Shown here piece after piece: positions 29,746 through 38,700 of a DNA stretch of 64,000 bases. Below the pieces are notes generated by a model, which saw only the letters and a list, made by a program, of their open reading frames with translations, did no database searches and had not been told where the DNA came from. The stretch lies in the NCBI GenBank assembly GCA_012729335.1, contig JAAYDJ010000028.1, positions 1 to 64,000 on the forward strand, in the 5' to 3' direction. Both the position numbers and the translations under genes were made by a program. Source of the stretch: Bacteroidales bacterium (GTDB lineage Bacteria; Bacteroidota; Bacteroidia; Bacteroidales; Prolixibacteraceae). Positions within the stretch are counted from its first letter, which is position 1; the number at the start of each line of letters is the position of its first letter.

Positions 29746-30894
29746 TTATTCTATGCCGCCTCTGCGGATGGTCACGCGGATGGCGTTTTCGACGGGTTTG
29801 GGGGAGACCAGGACCAGGTAGCCTCCGCCTCCGGCGCCTGAGATTTTCCATCCCAGTGCATTCTTCTCATAGCGGCGGATGGTTTCCAGGATGACGGGGT
29901 TGACCATTCCGGGGAACATGCTCACCTGGGCTTCGAATGATTCGCGGAAGGCCAGTCCGAACCGGGGCAAATCTCTTTGGAGGAGGGCTTTCCAGACGGC
30001 TTCTGCGGCCAGGGCCAGGGCACGGGCGCCCGCCTCGTGGATTTTAGTGCCGGCCAGGACGTCATAGTCCCCGGCACGAGGCGAGAGGTTGATGAACCAC
30101 AGGTTCTCCTCGATGAAGGAGAGGATTTCCGGATCGGTAACCGTGGTGATATTTTCCGGCCAATAGCTGCCACGGGGGTAGTCGAGACGGTTAACGCCCG
30201 GGAATACAATTCCGATGGAATCCTGCGATCCGCTGACGTAGCCCGAGCCAGGTGGATTTTCGACGCAGAAAAGGGTGTGGGCCAGTTTTTCGCGGTGGCC
30301 ATCAGGGATATCATTGTGCCAGAGTTCCATGGCTTTAATGCGGGTGCTGCTGGCCATGCCGCTGCGGTCATTGAATTCAATTTCCGGCTCTATGGAGATG
30401 GTGATCACCGGTCCGGGCCAGTATTTGGAGACATAGGGCTGGTCGAGCCATCCCCCGGCCAGGTCGAGGCGGAAGGGGATGCGGCACTCATTGCGCAGGG
30501 CGGTGGTTGAACGGGCAGGCAAGCCGCCACGGGGAATCCGTCTGCTCACCACCAGTATAATGCCCAGTTCATCACATAAACGCTGCTTCGAGGGGGTGAA
30601 GCCATCTTCATTGACGAAGAAGATATCGGGTTTCAAAGTCCTGAGTTCCTTTTCAAAGTCAAGGTGTCCCGAACCGCTGTTGATCCAGGCGTCCTTCACC
30701 ACCCTGAGGGCTTTAACCATATAAAGGCGCTCCTGCTCGGCGTTGATGGTCCTGCGGGCTTTCAGCTCCGCGATGGTGCGGTCGGAACCCAGTCCCACGT
30801 AAAGATCCCCGTGGGAGGCCGCCTCTTCAAAGAAAGCGACATGCCCGCTGTGGAGCATGTCATAACAACCGCTGACAAATACTTTTTTCTTCAT
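29746..30894 (-). CDS. fused cytidylyltransferase-like nucleotidyltransferase / GHMP kinase
   Basis: 382 aa; N-terminal VFVSGCYDMLHSGHVAFFEEAA (HxGH) domain, C-terminal GHMP fold RIPFRLDLAGGWLDQP ... WKISGAGGGGYLVL. Confidence 0.85.
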   Translation of the reverse strand: MKKKVFVSGCYDMLHSGHVAFFEEAASHGDLYVGLGSDRTIAELKARRTINAEQERLYMVKALRVVKDAWINSGSGHLDFEKELRTLKPDIFFVNEDGFTPSKQRLCDELGIILVVSRRIPRGGLPARSTTALRNECRIPFRLDLAGGWLDQPYVSKYWPGPVITISIEPEIEFNDRSGMASSTRIKAMELWHNDIPDGHREKLAHTLFCVENPPGSGYVSGSQDSIGIVFPGVNRLDYPRGSYWPENITTVTDPEILSFIEENLWFINLSPRAGDYDVLAGTKIHEAGARALALAAEAVWKALLQRDLPRFGLAFRESFEAQVSMFPGMVNPVILETIRRYEKNALGWKISGAGGGGYLVLVSPKPVENAIRVTIRRGGIE

Positions 30895-31056
30895 GATAAT
30901 AAGTCACACATTTCCCCGGATTGCCCCATCGTTCTGGCCACTGACCTGCACCATGAGGCAAGACCTTCCGGAGGAAAGACCACAAAATTATCATTTTGGT
31001 GCATCCATCCTAATAGAGACAGGAAACAGGAGAAAAAACAGGGCAGGCGCAGGGGG

Positions 31057-32232
31057 TCAGGAATGGTACCAGCTGTTTAATCGTCTGATACCCTCTTCGA
31101 TATCGATCTGGTGGTGCCAGCCCAGGGCGTGGAGTTTGGAGGGGTCAGTAAGTTTCCGCAGTGTGCCGTCGGGTTTTGACGGGTCGAAGGCCAGATTCCC
31201 TTTGAAACCGATGATCTCCCTGATCAGGAAAGCCAGTTCCCTGATAGAGATCTCCTTTCCGGTGCCGATGTTAATATGGGTGTTGCGGGTTTCCCGCAGG
31301 TCAGGGGACTCATCTCCCCTATGGGCATCCTCCTTCTGGCTGAGGGCTGCCAAGTCGCGGAAGCCTACCCGTTCCATGATGAAAACACAGGCATCGGCCA
31401 TCTCCTCACTCCAGAGGAACTCCCGCTTCGGGGTGCCCGTTCCCCAGATTTCGACCACGACATTCTCCTTCATCTGCCCGGATGCGGGCCCCTCTCTTTT
31501 AATGCCGGATTTGTCGAACATTCTGAGGATATCATTTTCGGCACTTTCTCCGGAGACTCCCGCCACCGGACGATTGTTCAGATCGTGCCTGATGGCAGGC
31601 CAGTTTTCCTCTTCCAGCCATTTGGCGAGGGTGATCCGGCGCAGGAGGGCCGGCAGGACATGGCCCTTTACGAGGTCGAAGTTATCGTTCGGACCATAAA
31701 GGTTGGTGGGCATGACGGCAATGAAGTCGGTGCCATACTGGAGGTTGTAGCTCTCGCAAAGTTTCAGTCCGGCGATTTTGGCGATGGCGTAAGGTTCATT
31801 GGTATATTCAAGGGGAGAGGTGAGCAGGACCTCTTCTTTCATGGGCTGGGGAGCATCCCGGGGGTAGATGCAGGTAGAACCCAGGAAAAGCAGTTTTTTG
31901 ACGCCGTGGAGCCAGGCATGATGGATGACGTTGTTCTGGATCTGCAGGTTTTCGTAGATGAACTCCCCGCGGAGGGTGTTATTGGCGACAATGCCCCCCA
32001 CTTTAGCGGCGGCCAGGATAACATATTCAGGTTTCTCGTCCGTGAAAAACCGGCCTACGGCCTGCTGGTCGAGGAGGTTCAGCTCATCGATGGTGCGGCC
32101 TACCAGCCGGGTATACCCCTTTGAGAGAAGGTTGTTCCAGATGGCTGACCCCACCAGCCCCTTGTGGCCTGCCACATATATTTTACTGTTCTTTTCCATT
32201 TGCTGTTTCAGATCTTCCCGACATCGTTTCAT
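31057..32232 (-). CDS. fcl: GDP-L-fucose synthase
   Basis: 391 aa; YVAGHKGLVGSAIWNNL, LFLGSTCIYPRDAPQPMKEE, MPTNLYGPNDNFD; next to gmd. Confidence 0.93.
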   Translation of the reverse strand: MKRCREDLKQQMEKNSKIYVAGHKGLVGSAIWNNLLSKGYTRLVGRTIDELNLLDQQAVGRFFTDEKPEYVILAAAKVGGIVANNTLRGEFIYENLQIQNNVIHHAWLHGVKKLLFLGSTCIYPRDAPQPMKEEVLLTSPLEYTNEPYAIAKIAGLKLCESYNLQYGTDFIAVMPTNLYGPNDNFDLVKGHVLPALLRRITLAKWLEEENWPAIRHDLNNRPVAGVSGESAENDILRMFDKSGIKREGPASGQMKENVVVEIWGTGTPKREFLWSEEMADACVFIMERVGFRDLAALSQKEDAHRGDESPDLRETRNTHINIGTGKEISIRELAFLIREIIGFKGNLAFDPSKPDGTLRKLTDPSKLHALGWHHQIDIEEGIRRLNSWYHS

Positions 32233-32313
32233 TCAGTTTTGGCGGGAAGGTTTTCCCGGCCTTTCCATCATAGTTATACAATTCACTCCCTGTTGCATGC
32301 TGTAACGCCCGGT

Positions 32314-33474
32314 TTACTCGAAATAATTGAGGATTCTGAACCCACCCTCTTTAAGGTAACTCTCTTTTTGCATCAGCTTCACGTCGCCCTCCATCATCTC
32401 CCTGATGAGTCCGTCGAGGTCATATTCGGGGATCCACCCCAGTTTTTCGTGGGCTTTGGTGGGATCGCCGATGAGCAGGTCGACTTCCGTAGGGCGGAAA
32501 TAGGCGGTGTCGACAGCGACGACGACATGGTGTTCTGCCACTTTCCGGCGGATGGGTTCAAGAAACTTATCGCCGACCTTGGCGGTGAACACCTTTTCAT
32601 CGACGGCGGCCAGGCATCCCGTTTCACCGGCGCCTTCTCCCCGGAACGCCACTTCCAGGCCTATTTCTGCGGCGGCCCTGATGATGAATTCCCGGATAGA
32701 GGTGGTGATGCCGGTGGCGATGACATAATCGTCGGGTTCATCCTGCTGCAGAATGAGGTACATCGCTCTTACATAATCTTTGGCGTGGCCCCAGTCGCGG
32801 CGGCTCGAAAGGTTGCCGATGTAAAACCGCTCCTGCATGCCCATGGCGATACGCGCCAGAGCGCGGGTCACTTTGCGGGTGACGAAGGTTTCACCCCTGA
32901 CCGGGCTTTCGTGGTTGAAGAGGATGCCGTTGCTGGCGTGTAGGCCGTAGGCCTCCCGGTAGTTGATGGTAATCCAGTAGGCGTAAAGCTTGGCCACGCC
33001 ATAGGGGGAGCGGGGATAAAAGGGGGTGTGTTCGGTTTGGGGGACCTCCCTGACCTTTCCGAAGAGTTCGCTGGTGGAGGCCTGGTAGATGCGGGTTTTG
33101 GCTGTAAGTCCCAGCAGCCTGACGGCCTCCAGGAGGCGGAGGGTCCCCACCCCATCGGCATTGGCCACATATTCCGGCGTATCAAAGCTGACTTTCACAT
33201 GGCTCATGGCCGCCAGGTTGTAGATTTCGTCGGGTTGCACCTCCTGGATGATCCGTGTGAGGTTCATCGAGTCGGTCATGTCGCCGTAGTGGAGGGTGAA
33301 ATTACGGTTCTCGACGTGGGGGTCCTGGTAGATATGGTCGATCCGCTCGGTGTTGAAGAGGGAGCTGCGCCGTTTCAGGCCGTGCACCACATACCCCTTT
33401 TTCAGGAGGAACTCGCTCAGGTAAGCGCCATCCTGGCCGGTGACACCGGTTATTAATGCTGTTTTGGCAGTCAT
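32314..33474 (-). CDS. gmd: GDP-mannose 4,6-dehydratase
   Basis: 386 aa; [66 protein letters not shown]. Confidence 0.96.
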   Translation of the reverse strand: MTAKTALITGVTGQDGAYLSEFLLKKGYVVHGLKRRSSLFNTERIDHIYQDPHVENRNFTLHYGDMTDSMNLTRIIQEVQPDEIYNLAAMSHVKVSFDTPEYVANADGVGTLRLLEAVRLLGLTAKTRIYQASTSELFGKVREVPQTEHTPFYPRSPYGVAKLYAYWITINYREAYGLHASNGILFNHESPVRGETFVTRKVTRALARIAMGMQERFYIGNLSSRRDWGHAKDYVRAMYLILQQDEPDDYVIATGITTSIREFIIRAAAEIGLEVAFRGEGAGETGCLAAVDEKVFTAKVGDKFLEPIRRKVAEHHVVVAVDTAYFRPTEVDLLIGDPTKAHEKLGWIPEYDLDGLIREMMEGDVKLMQKESYLKEGGFRILNYFE

Positions 33475-33485
33475 GATTCAGAAAA

Positions 33486-33522
33486 AAAAGTGGTAAATTA
33501 CGTTATGCAATTTACCACTTTT
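33486..33522 (-). terminator. intrinsic terminator immediately 5' of gmd
   Basis: Perfect 14-bp inverted repeat AAAAGTGGTAAATT/AATTTACCACTTTT; minus-strand U tract ends about 8-11 nt before the gmd ATG. Confidence 0.75.
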
Positions 33523-33612
33523 CTTTCACTTTAACCGTTCCGGAATGTCGGGAACTACTATGCATCCGGAACATAACTATCGTAAGGCATTCGCCTTATT
33601 CACCGGAATTCA

Positions 33613-34698
33613 TCAATAAACATCCTGGCGTCTCAACCGTCTTTTCAGGACGATGTCGGGGAGCTGCAGCAGGAAGAAGATGACCAGGATAAGGAGTCCC
33701 ATGAGCAGGTGCTTGTTGAGGAAGCGGAAGGCAAAGGCCAGAACGATGATCAGTCCGTTCGTGGCCACGATGATGAGGGTGCTGGTCAGGTGGGAGTAGC
33801 CGAGTTTGAGGAGGCGGTGGTGGATATGATTCATATCGGGGGAGAAGGGGGAGCGGCCCTGCAGGATGCGGAGGGTGAAGACGCGGATCATGTCGGCCAG
33901 GGGGGTAGCCAGGATGGCCAGGGAGAAGATGGGAGAAAAGGCGATTTCCTGGGAAGGAAAGCGGAGGGCAAATTCGTTGTACTGTATCACCATGACGGCA
34001 ATCAGCAAACCAAGAATAAGGGATCCTGTGTCTCCCAGGAAAATTTTATTCTCTTTACCGAAGAGGTTGAACCAGAGGAAGGCGATCAAACTCCCAGCCA
34101 TTGCGCTTGCAAGGACACCATAATGGCTTTCTCCCATAATAAGAAACTTAGTGCCGAAAAGGATGGCGGCGAAAATGCCCGAGGAGGCGGCTAATCCGTC
34201 AATCCCGTCGATCAGGTTGATCGCGTTGATGATGGCAACGATGGCAGTCACACTGATCAGAAGACTGGCCACATAAGGGATTTCGCGGATTCCGAGAATA
34301 AAATGAAGGTCTGTAAACCTGATACCTCCCGCCACAATCAGAATTAGGGCACAAATAACCTGTGCCATAAATTTCTTGGTGGGCGAGATAATCAGAATAT
34401 CATCCTTAATGCCGGTAAAAAAGAGGATAATCAGCGCTGCCTGGATATAACGGAATTCTATAAACTCAAACTGATTCAGACTTAGCAAGGTCGCAATGGA
34501 TACCCCAATGAAGAGGGCTACCCCTCCCAGATTGGGAACCACCATTTTATTGATTTTGCGGTCACTTGGCTCATCATAGAGATTTTTTAACCGGGAGATC
34601 CTGATGATGACCGGGATAACCGTAAATACCAGTAAAAATCCGATCACAAAAGCAAGGATAATCTGAACAATTGGCACCGGATAATAGAATTCAATCAT
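33613..34698 (-). CDS. WecA/MraY-family undecaprenyl-phosphate sugar-1-phosphate transferase
   Basis: 361 aa polytopic; NLIDGIDGLAASSG, FLGDTGSLILG, PFSPDMNHIHHRLLKLGYSH. Confidence 0.93.
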   Translation of the reverse strand: MIEFYYPVPIVQIILAFVIGFLLVFTVIPVIIRISRLKNLYDEPSDRKINKMVVPNLGGVALFIGVSIATLLSLNQFEFIEFRYIQAALIILFFTGIKDDILIISPTKKFMAQVICALILIVAGGIRFTDLHFILGIREIPYVASLLISVTAIVAIINAINLIDGIDGLAASSGIFAAILFGTKFLIMGESHYGVLASAMAGSLIAFLWFNLFGKENKIFLGDTGSLILGLLIAVMVIQYNEFALRFPSQEIAFSPIFSLAILATPLADMIRVFTLRILQGRSPFSPDMNHIHHRLLKLGYSHLTSTLIIVATNGLIIVLAFAFRFLNKHLLMGLLILVIFFLLQLPDIVLKRRLRRQDVY

Positions 34699-34709
34699 AA
34701 GACCTTGAT

Positions 34710-35462
34710 TTATATTCGTTTTTTGATGGCATTAAACGCGTAGCAACTGAAATAATAAAGCGATTCCACAAAGCTGAATTTCTCAGTCCTGCGGTAAGAT
34801 TTCCAAATGAGTATTGCCCATTTCATTTTATTGGAAGAGATGGAATTTTTCTGAACCCGGTATTGCACTAAAACCTCATCAAGTCCATACATGGTGTAAC
34901 CTTTCCGGAATACATCCTTCCAGAATTGGTTGTCGTCGGCCACTGGGAACGGCCTGAATTGAATGCCGTCAAGAAGGTTTTTGTACAAAACAGAGGAAGA
35001 AAAACCAATGTTGGTATTACGCAGAAATTTCTTGTAATTCTGGATGGGAAGACAATGGATCACCTTATTCTTAGGGGTTCCGGTTTCGTCGATCAGTTCG
35101 TAAGAAGTACAGGAAAGCAGGGCATTTTTCTTTTCCATGAACGTCAATTGACGTTCCAGTTTTTCAGGCATCCAGATATCGTCACTATCGAGGAAGGCAA
35201 TCAGTTCACCCTTTGCAGAAGCGATTCCCAGGTTTCTCGGAGCAGATGGTCCACCTGAGTTCTTTTCCATTTTAATAAGCTTAATTCTGGGGTCATCCCT
35301 TACAAAAGAAGAAATAATACCGACTGATTGATCTGTAGAACAATCATCCACCACGATCGCCTCCCACTGGGTATAGCTCTGGCGAATGAGTGAATTCAGG
35401 GTTTCCCTGATTTTCTCCCCTGCATTGTAACAGGGGATAATGATGGATACGCTCCGGTTCAT
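34710..35462 (-). CDS. family 2 glycosyltransferase
   Basis: 250 aa; SIIIPCYNAGEKIRETLNSLIRQSYTQWEAIVVDDCSTD. Confidence 0.94.
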   Translation of the reverse strand: MNRSVSIIIPCYNAGEKIRETLNSLIRQSYTQWEAIVVDDCSTDQSVGIISSFVRDDPRIKLIKMEKNSGGPSAPRNLGIASAKGELIAFLDSDDIWMPEKLERQLTFMEKKNALLSCTSYELIDETGTPKNKVIHCLPIQNYKKFLRNTNIGFSSSVLYKNLLDGIQFRPFPVADDNQFWKDVFRKGYTMYGLDEVLVQYRVQKNSISSNKMKWAILIWKSYRRTEKFSFVESLYYFSCYAFNAIKKRI

Positions 35463-35477
35463 AGGAATGATTTACTT

Positions 35478-36431
35478 TTATTCTGTGTAATAAATATCCA
35501 TACAGGGCTGGCAAATGGTGTTGTGGTATTCCCCCCTGATCATCTCATCCCTGAAGGCCATGTAATTTTTGCCGTTCCATATCTCCACGAGGGAGGCATC
35601 TTTCACATTCCCCATTTTGTTTTCAGCGTTGTAATCGCGGCAACAGGCGACCACATCTCCATTCCACTGAACCACCACATACTGCCAGGCAAACGGACAC
35701 GGCATAAAGGGGGGATACTTGTCGTATTCACCCAGTTCTACCATTTTCTTTTCCCCCCAGGGGAAAAAACGACGAATTTCCACGTCGATTCCATTTTCTT
35801 GCCAGAAACTCCGGAACGATTCCTTCATATGGGCATTCAGATTCATGGAAATCATCCTGACCAACAGTTTTGTGGAACTGTTGAGCGCTTTAATAATCAC
35901 TGACAGCTGAACGATATTTTCGATGGCCTGGTTGTAATCGATTTTTCTGCCTCTGATTTTCTGGAAACTCTCTGCGTCATATCCATCAAGTGAAACGACG
36001 ATTTTCCCGGCATTTCCCCTGACCAGTAATTCAGCCAAATGACCGGTCAGTTCAATGGCGTTCACAGAAAGCATGGTATTTAGTCCGCAGGCAGCGGCAT
36101 AGGCATTCATTTCGGCAAATAGCGGATGGAGCAATGATTCCCCGAAATGGAACAATTCGATTTCCTTTCTTTTGATCTCCTCAGGGAATGTCGCCACTTC
36201 ATCCATGACCTTTTGGAACAGTTCCATCTTCATAAACCCGACGGGGCGTTTCATCTCTTTTCCGCGTGGACACATGATGCAATTGTAGGGACAGGCATTG
36301 GTAGGTTCTATCTGATGAAGGTGCGGGTAAGGTGAGCGCTTCATTTCGAAGAGTTTCCCCCATCCGTCACGGCTGTTCAGAAACGAGGGCAGCTTTTGTC
36401 CGCAAAGGTTTTTCCTGGCTGTATCACCCAT
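35478..36431 (-). CDS. radical SAM protein with SPASM domain
   Basis: 317 aa; IEPTNACPYNCIMCPRG (CxxxCxxC), C-terminal CPFAWQYVVVQWNGDVVACCRDYNAENKMGNVKDASLVEIWNG...CQPC. Confidence 0.93.
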   Translation of the reverse strand: MGDTARKNLCGQKLPSFLNSRDGWGKLFEMKRSPYPHLHQIEPTNACPYNCIMCPRGKEMKRPVGFMKMELFQKVMDEVATFPEEIKRKEIELFHFGESLLHPLFAEMNAYAAACGLNTMLSVNAIELTGHLAELLVRGNAGKIVVSLDGYDAESFQKIRGRKIDYNQAIENIVQLSVIIKALNSSTKLLVRMISMNLNAHMKESFRSFWQENGIDVEIRRFFPWGEKKMVELGEYDKYPPFMPCPFAWQYVVVQWNGDVVACCRDYNAENKMGNVKDASLVEIWNGKNYMAFRDEMIRGEYHNTICQPCMDIYYTE

Positions 36432-36436
36432 GAAAA

Positions 36437-36577
36437 TCAGAAATTAATGTAAACAAACGCCCCCTCACTATAACCCGAGAAGATAAAGATGATGACCAAA
36501 AGAAAGGCAAACCACAAGGCAGTGATCAGTCCAGCGAGCCACGGACGGAAATATCGGCAAAAAAAGCGGTAAGTCAT
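36437..36577 (-). CDS. small single-TM protein (DUF5989-like) in the MBOAT operon
   Basis: 46 aa, absent from the ORF track: MTYRFFCRYFRPWLAGLITALWFAFLLVIIFIFSGYSEGAFVYINF*; start overlaps the MBOAT stop, ends 5 bp before the radical SAM start. Confidence 0.7.
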   Translation of the reverse strand: MTYRFFCRYFRPWLAGLITALWFAFLLVIIFIFSGYSEGAFVYINF

Positions 36578-37683
36578 CGGAACATGTTAAGAATAAAGTT
36601 ATTCACCAGGGTGGTTACCGGGAAGCTCAGAATAACGAATGCCAGAGTTACAGCAACGCTAACCACTTTTCCCATGGTGAGGAAGATTCTATTTCGCGGG
36701 AACAGACCTTTGGTTACCCTGGAATATTTCTCAAAAGCAGTAATTCCCATGGCGTGGTATACACCCCATAAAATATAGCGGAGACTCAGCTCATGCCAGA
36801 TACCGATGGTGATCATGGTGGCCCCGATAGCGATGAAGGGTCTCCGGGTGATGGCGGCCACCGGAATAAAAATATACTCCCGGCACCAGTGGGTCAGCGA
36901 CATATGCCAACGGTTCCAGAATTCCCTGATATTGGTGGCCAGGTAGGGATAATTAAAATTCTCCGGCACATTGAAACCTGCCATGGCCGCAACCCCGATG
37001 GCAATGCTGCTATAGGCCGAAAACCGTATATAAAGGTCAAGCCACAGGTAAACTGACTGGATCACCAAAGGTCCAAACCCCTCACTGGCCGTCAAACTGC
37101 CTGCGAGCCAGTTTTTAAGCAAGTAATTTACCCCGTAATTTCCCAGCACCACCAATTGGGCATATCCGTATACCATGCGCTCCAATCCGCCCGAAAACCG
37201 GCTGTTATCCCATTTTCTCCTCCTGAGGTTTTGCAGGAAGTCAGGGAACAGGTTGATCGGTCCAGCCAGGTAGGTGGGGAAAAAAGTCATAAAAGCCAGG
37301 AATTCGATCAGGGAGTGCTCCCTGAGTCGCCCCCTGTACCCTTCCTGCACGTAATGGATCAATCGGAATGTGAAATAGGATATCCCCAGAGGCAGGATCA
37401 GCGATCCCGCCAATGCCAGGTATTTGAACAGCAGAAAGGCTCCGAAAACAAGGGCCACAGTTGACAAAGCCACAACACCTTGCTTTAATTTCCTGATTCG
37501 TACAACATAATAACTGAGGAGGGATTCCAATAGCAAAAAAGCAGCAGCCAAGGGCGACATGTAATAGACAAAGGTTCCTCCAAAAAGCACCAGGATATAT
37601 GGACTGTACTTGAGGGCAGTTATCCGGGAAACCAACAGAAACAGGAATACCCAGGAGAGAAAAGCAAGGGAGACAAAACTCAT
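36574..37683 (-). CDS. MBOAT family O-acyltransferase (DltB-like)
   Basis: 369 aa polytopic; FMTFFPTYLAGPI, FWNRWHMSLTHWCREYIFIPV, GIWHELSLRYILWGVYHA. Confidence 0.92.
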   Translation of the reverse strand: MSFVSLAFLSWVFLFLLVSRITALKYSPYILVLFGGTFVYYMSPLAAAFLLLESLLSYYVVRIRKLKQGVVALSTVALVFGAFLLFKYLALAGSLILPLGISYFTFRLIHYVQEGYRGRLREHSLIEFLAFMTFFPTYLAGPINLFPDFLQNLRRRKWDNSRFSGGLERMVYGYAQLVVLGNYGVNYLLKNWLAGSLTASEGFGPLVIQSVYLWLDLYIRFSAYSSIAIGVAAMAGFNVPENFNYPYLATNIREFWNRWHMSLTHWCREYIFIPVAAITRRPFIAIGATMITIGIWHELSLRYILWGVYHAMGITAFEKYSRVTKGLFPRNRIFLTMGKVVSVAVTLAFVILSFPVTTLVNNFILNMFR

Positions 37684-38600
37684 TTGGATTCGAGTATTAT
37701 TTGCCTGGATTTCAGCTCTCTCAACAACCAGTCCACATAATAAAAACTGCCTGCTCTGTTGAGATGTGCCCGATCGTGGTAGAACTCCACATAACCGAGT
37801 TCCTCAGGAAAATCAAGGTAAGAAATGCCGTATGCGTTGTTAAACAGGTCGATCAAAGCCTTGTATTGCTGTTTTAGTTCAGGGGGGAGGTGTTTCTCTG
37901 CCTCCCGGGAACGGGGGATTTCCAGCAGGAAAATATGAATGCCCAAACTATCGGCATCTTTAAAGAACCGGACCCATTCCGGAAAGTCATTGATTTTTCT
38001 GACGGTTAAGACCTGACCTCTCAGTTCCAGATTCCGTTCATCAATGAAATCAAAATCGAGTTTTGTTTTAAATTTGTTTGAAAAGGGTTCAGGCACGTTA
38101 CGGTCGAGCAGTTCCAGGGCACCCCCTTTCATTTTGGTCAGATAGACAGGAATCCTGGCCAGGCGGGTCCTGAACCGGGAGAGTGCATATTGCCAGGCCT
38201 TCCGGGAGTTTCCCTGGTAATTAAGGGTGGCCACATTTGACTCAATAAAAAGATGTTTTGGCCTGAGGGCCTTGATCTCACCAAGACAAGAGTTGAAGGC
38301 CGAAAGGTTGGTCCCCATGCCGGTGACGACCTTATAATGAAATACATTTCCCGCCAGCAGGGAGTCCATCGTTTGGTATTCTAACAGGGCATACCGGGTC
38401 AGGGAGGATCCCAGGAAATAGGCCTCTATGGAATCTTTCGGGGCACTTGCTTTTTGAATCACCCGGGGTCTTAAAGCCCCCACCTTCTGATCCCTGACTT
38501 TATAGATCTGCCAGATCCCCGCAAGTATCCCCAAAGCCAGGGAAAAGGCCACTACCCATATTTTCAGGGGCATTCCCGGGGAATCGGCCGGCCGTTTCAT
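37680..38600 (-). CDS. SGNH-like / DltD-like membrane-anchored protein
   Basis: 306 aa; N-terminal TM; FLGSSLTRYAL near the N-terminus and HDRAHLNRAG near the C-terminus, consistent with SGNH Ser and Asp-His; 4-bp overlap with MBOAT. Confidence 0.7.
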   Translation of the reverse strand: MKRPADSPGMPLKIWVVAFSLALGILAGIWQIYKVRDQKVGALRPRVIQKASAPKDSIEAYFLGSSLTRYALLEYQTMDSLLAGNVFHYKVVTGMGTNLSAFNSCLGEIKALRPKHLFIESNVATLNYQGNSRKAWQYALSRFRTRLARIPVYLTKMKGGALELLDRNVPEPFSNKFKTKLDFDFIDERNLELRGQVLTVRKINDFPEWVRFFKDADSLGIHIFLLEIPRSREAEKHLPPELKQQYKALIDLFNNAYGISYLDFPEELGYVEFYHDRAHLNRAGSFYYVDWLLRELKSRQIILESK

Positions 38601-38700
38601 GTGTTTAAATTATTACGTTTACATGGTTGAACTTGTGAAACACATGTAATATCCATGTGGTTAATTATCGCGGTTGGAGCATAAATGATGCATGGATATT

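Noticed and set aside
31057-32232. GDP-fucose synthase insertion (391 aa, longer than typical) as a novel fusion
   Set aside because: Extra segment is internal and motif order is normal; longer Fcl proteins occur in Bacteroidota, so not treated as novel.
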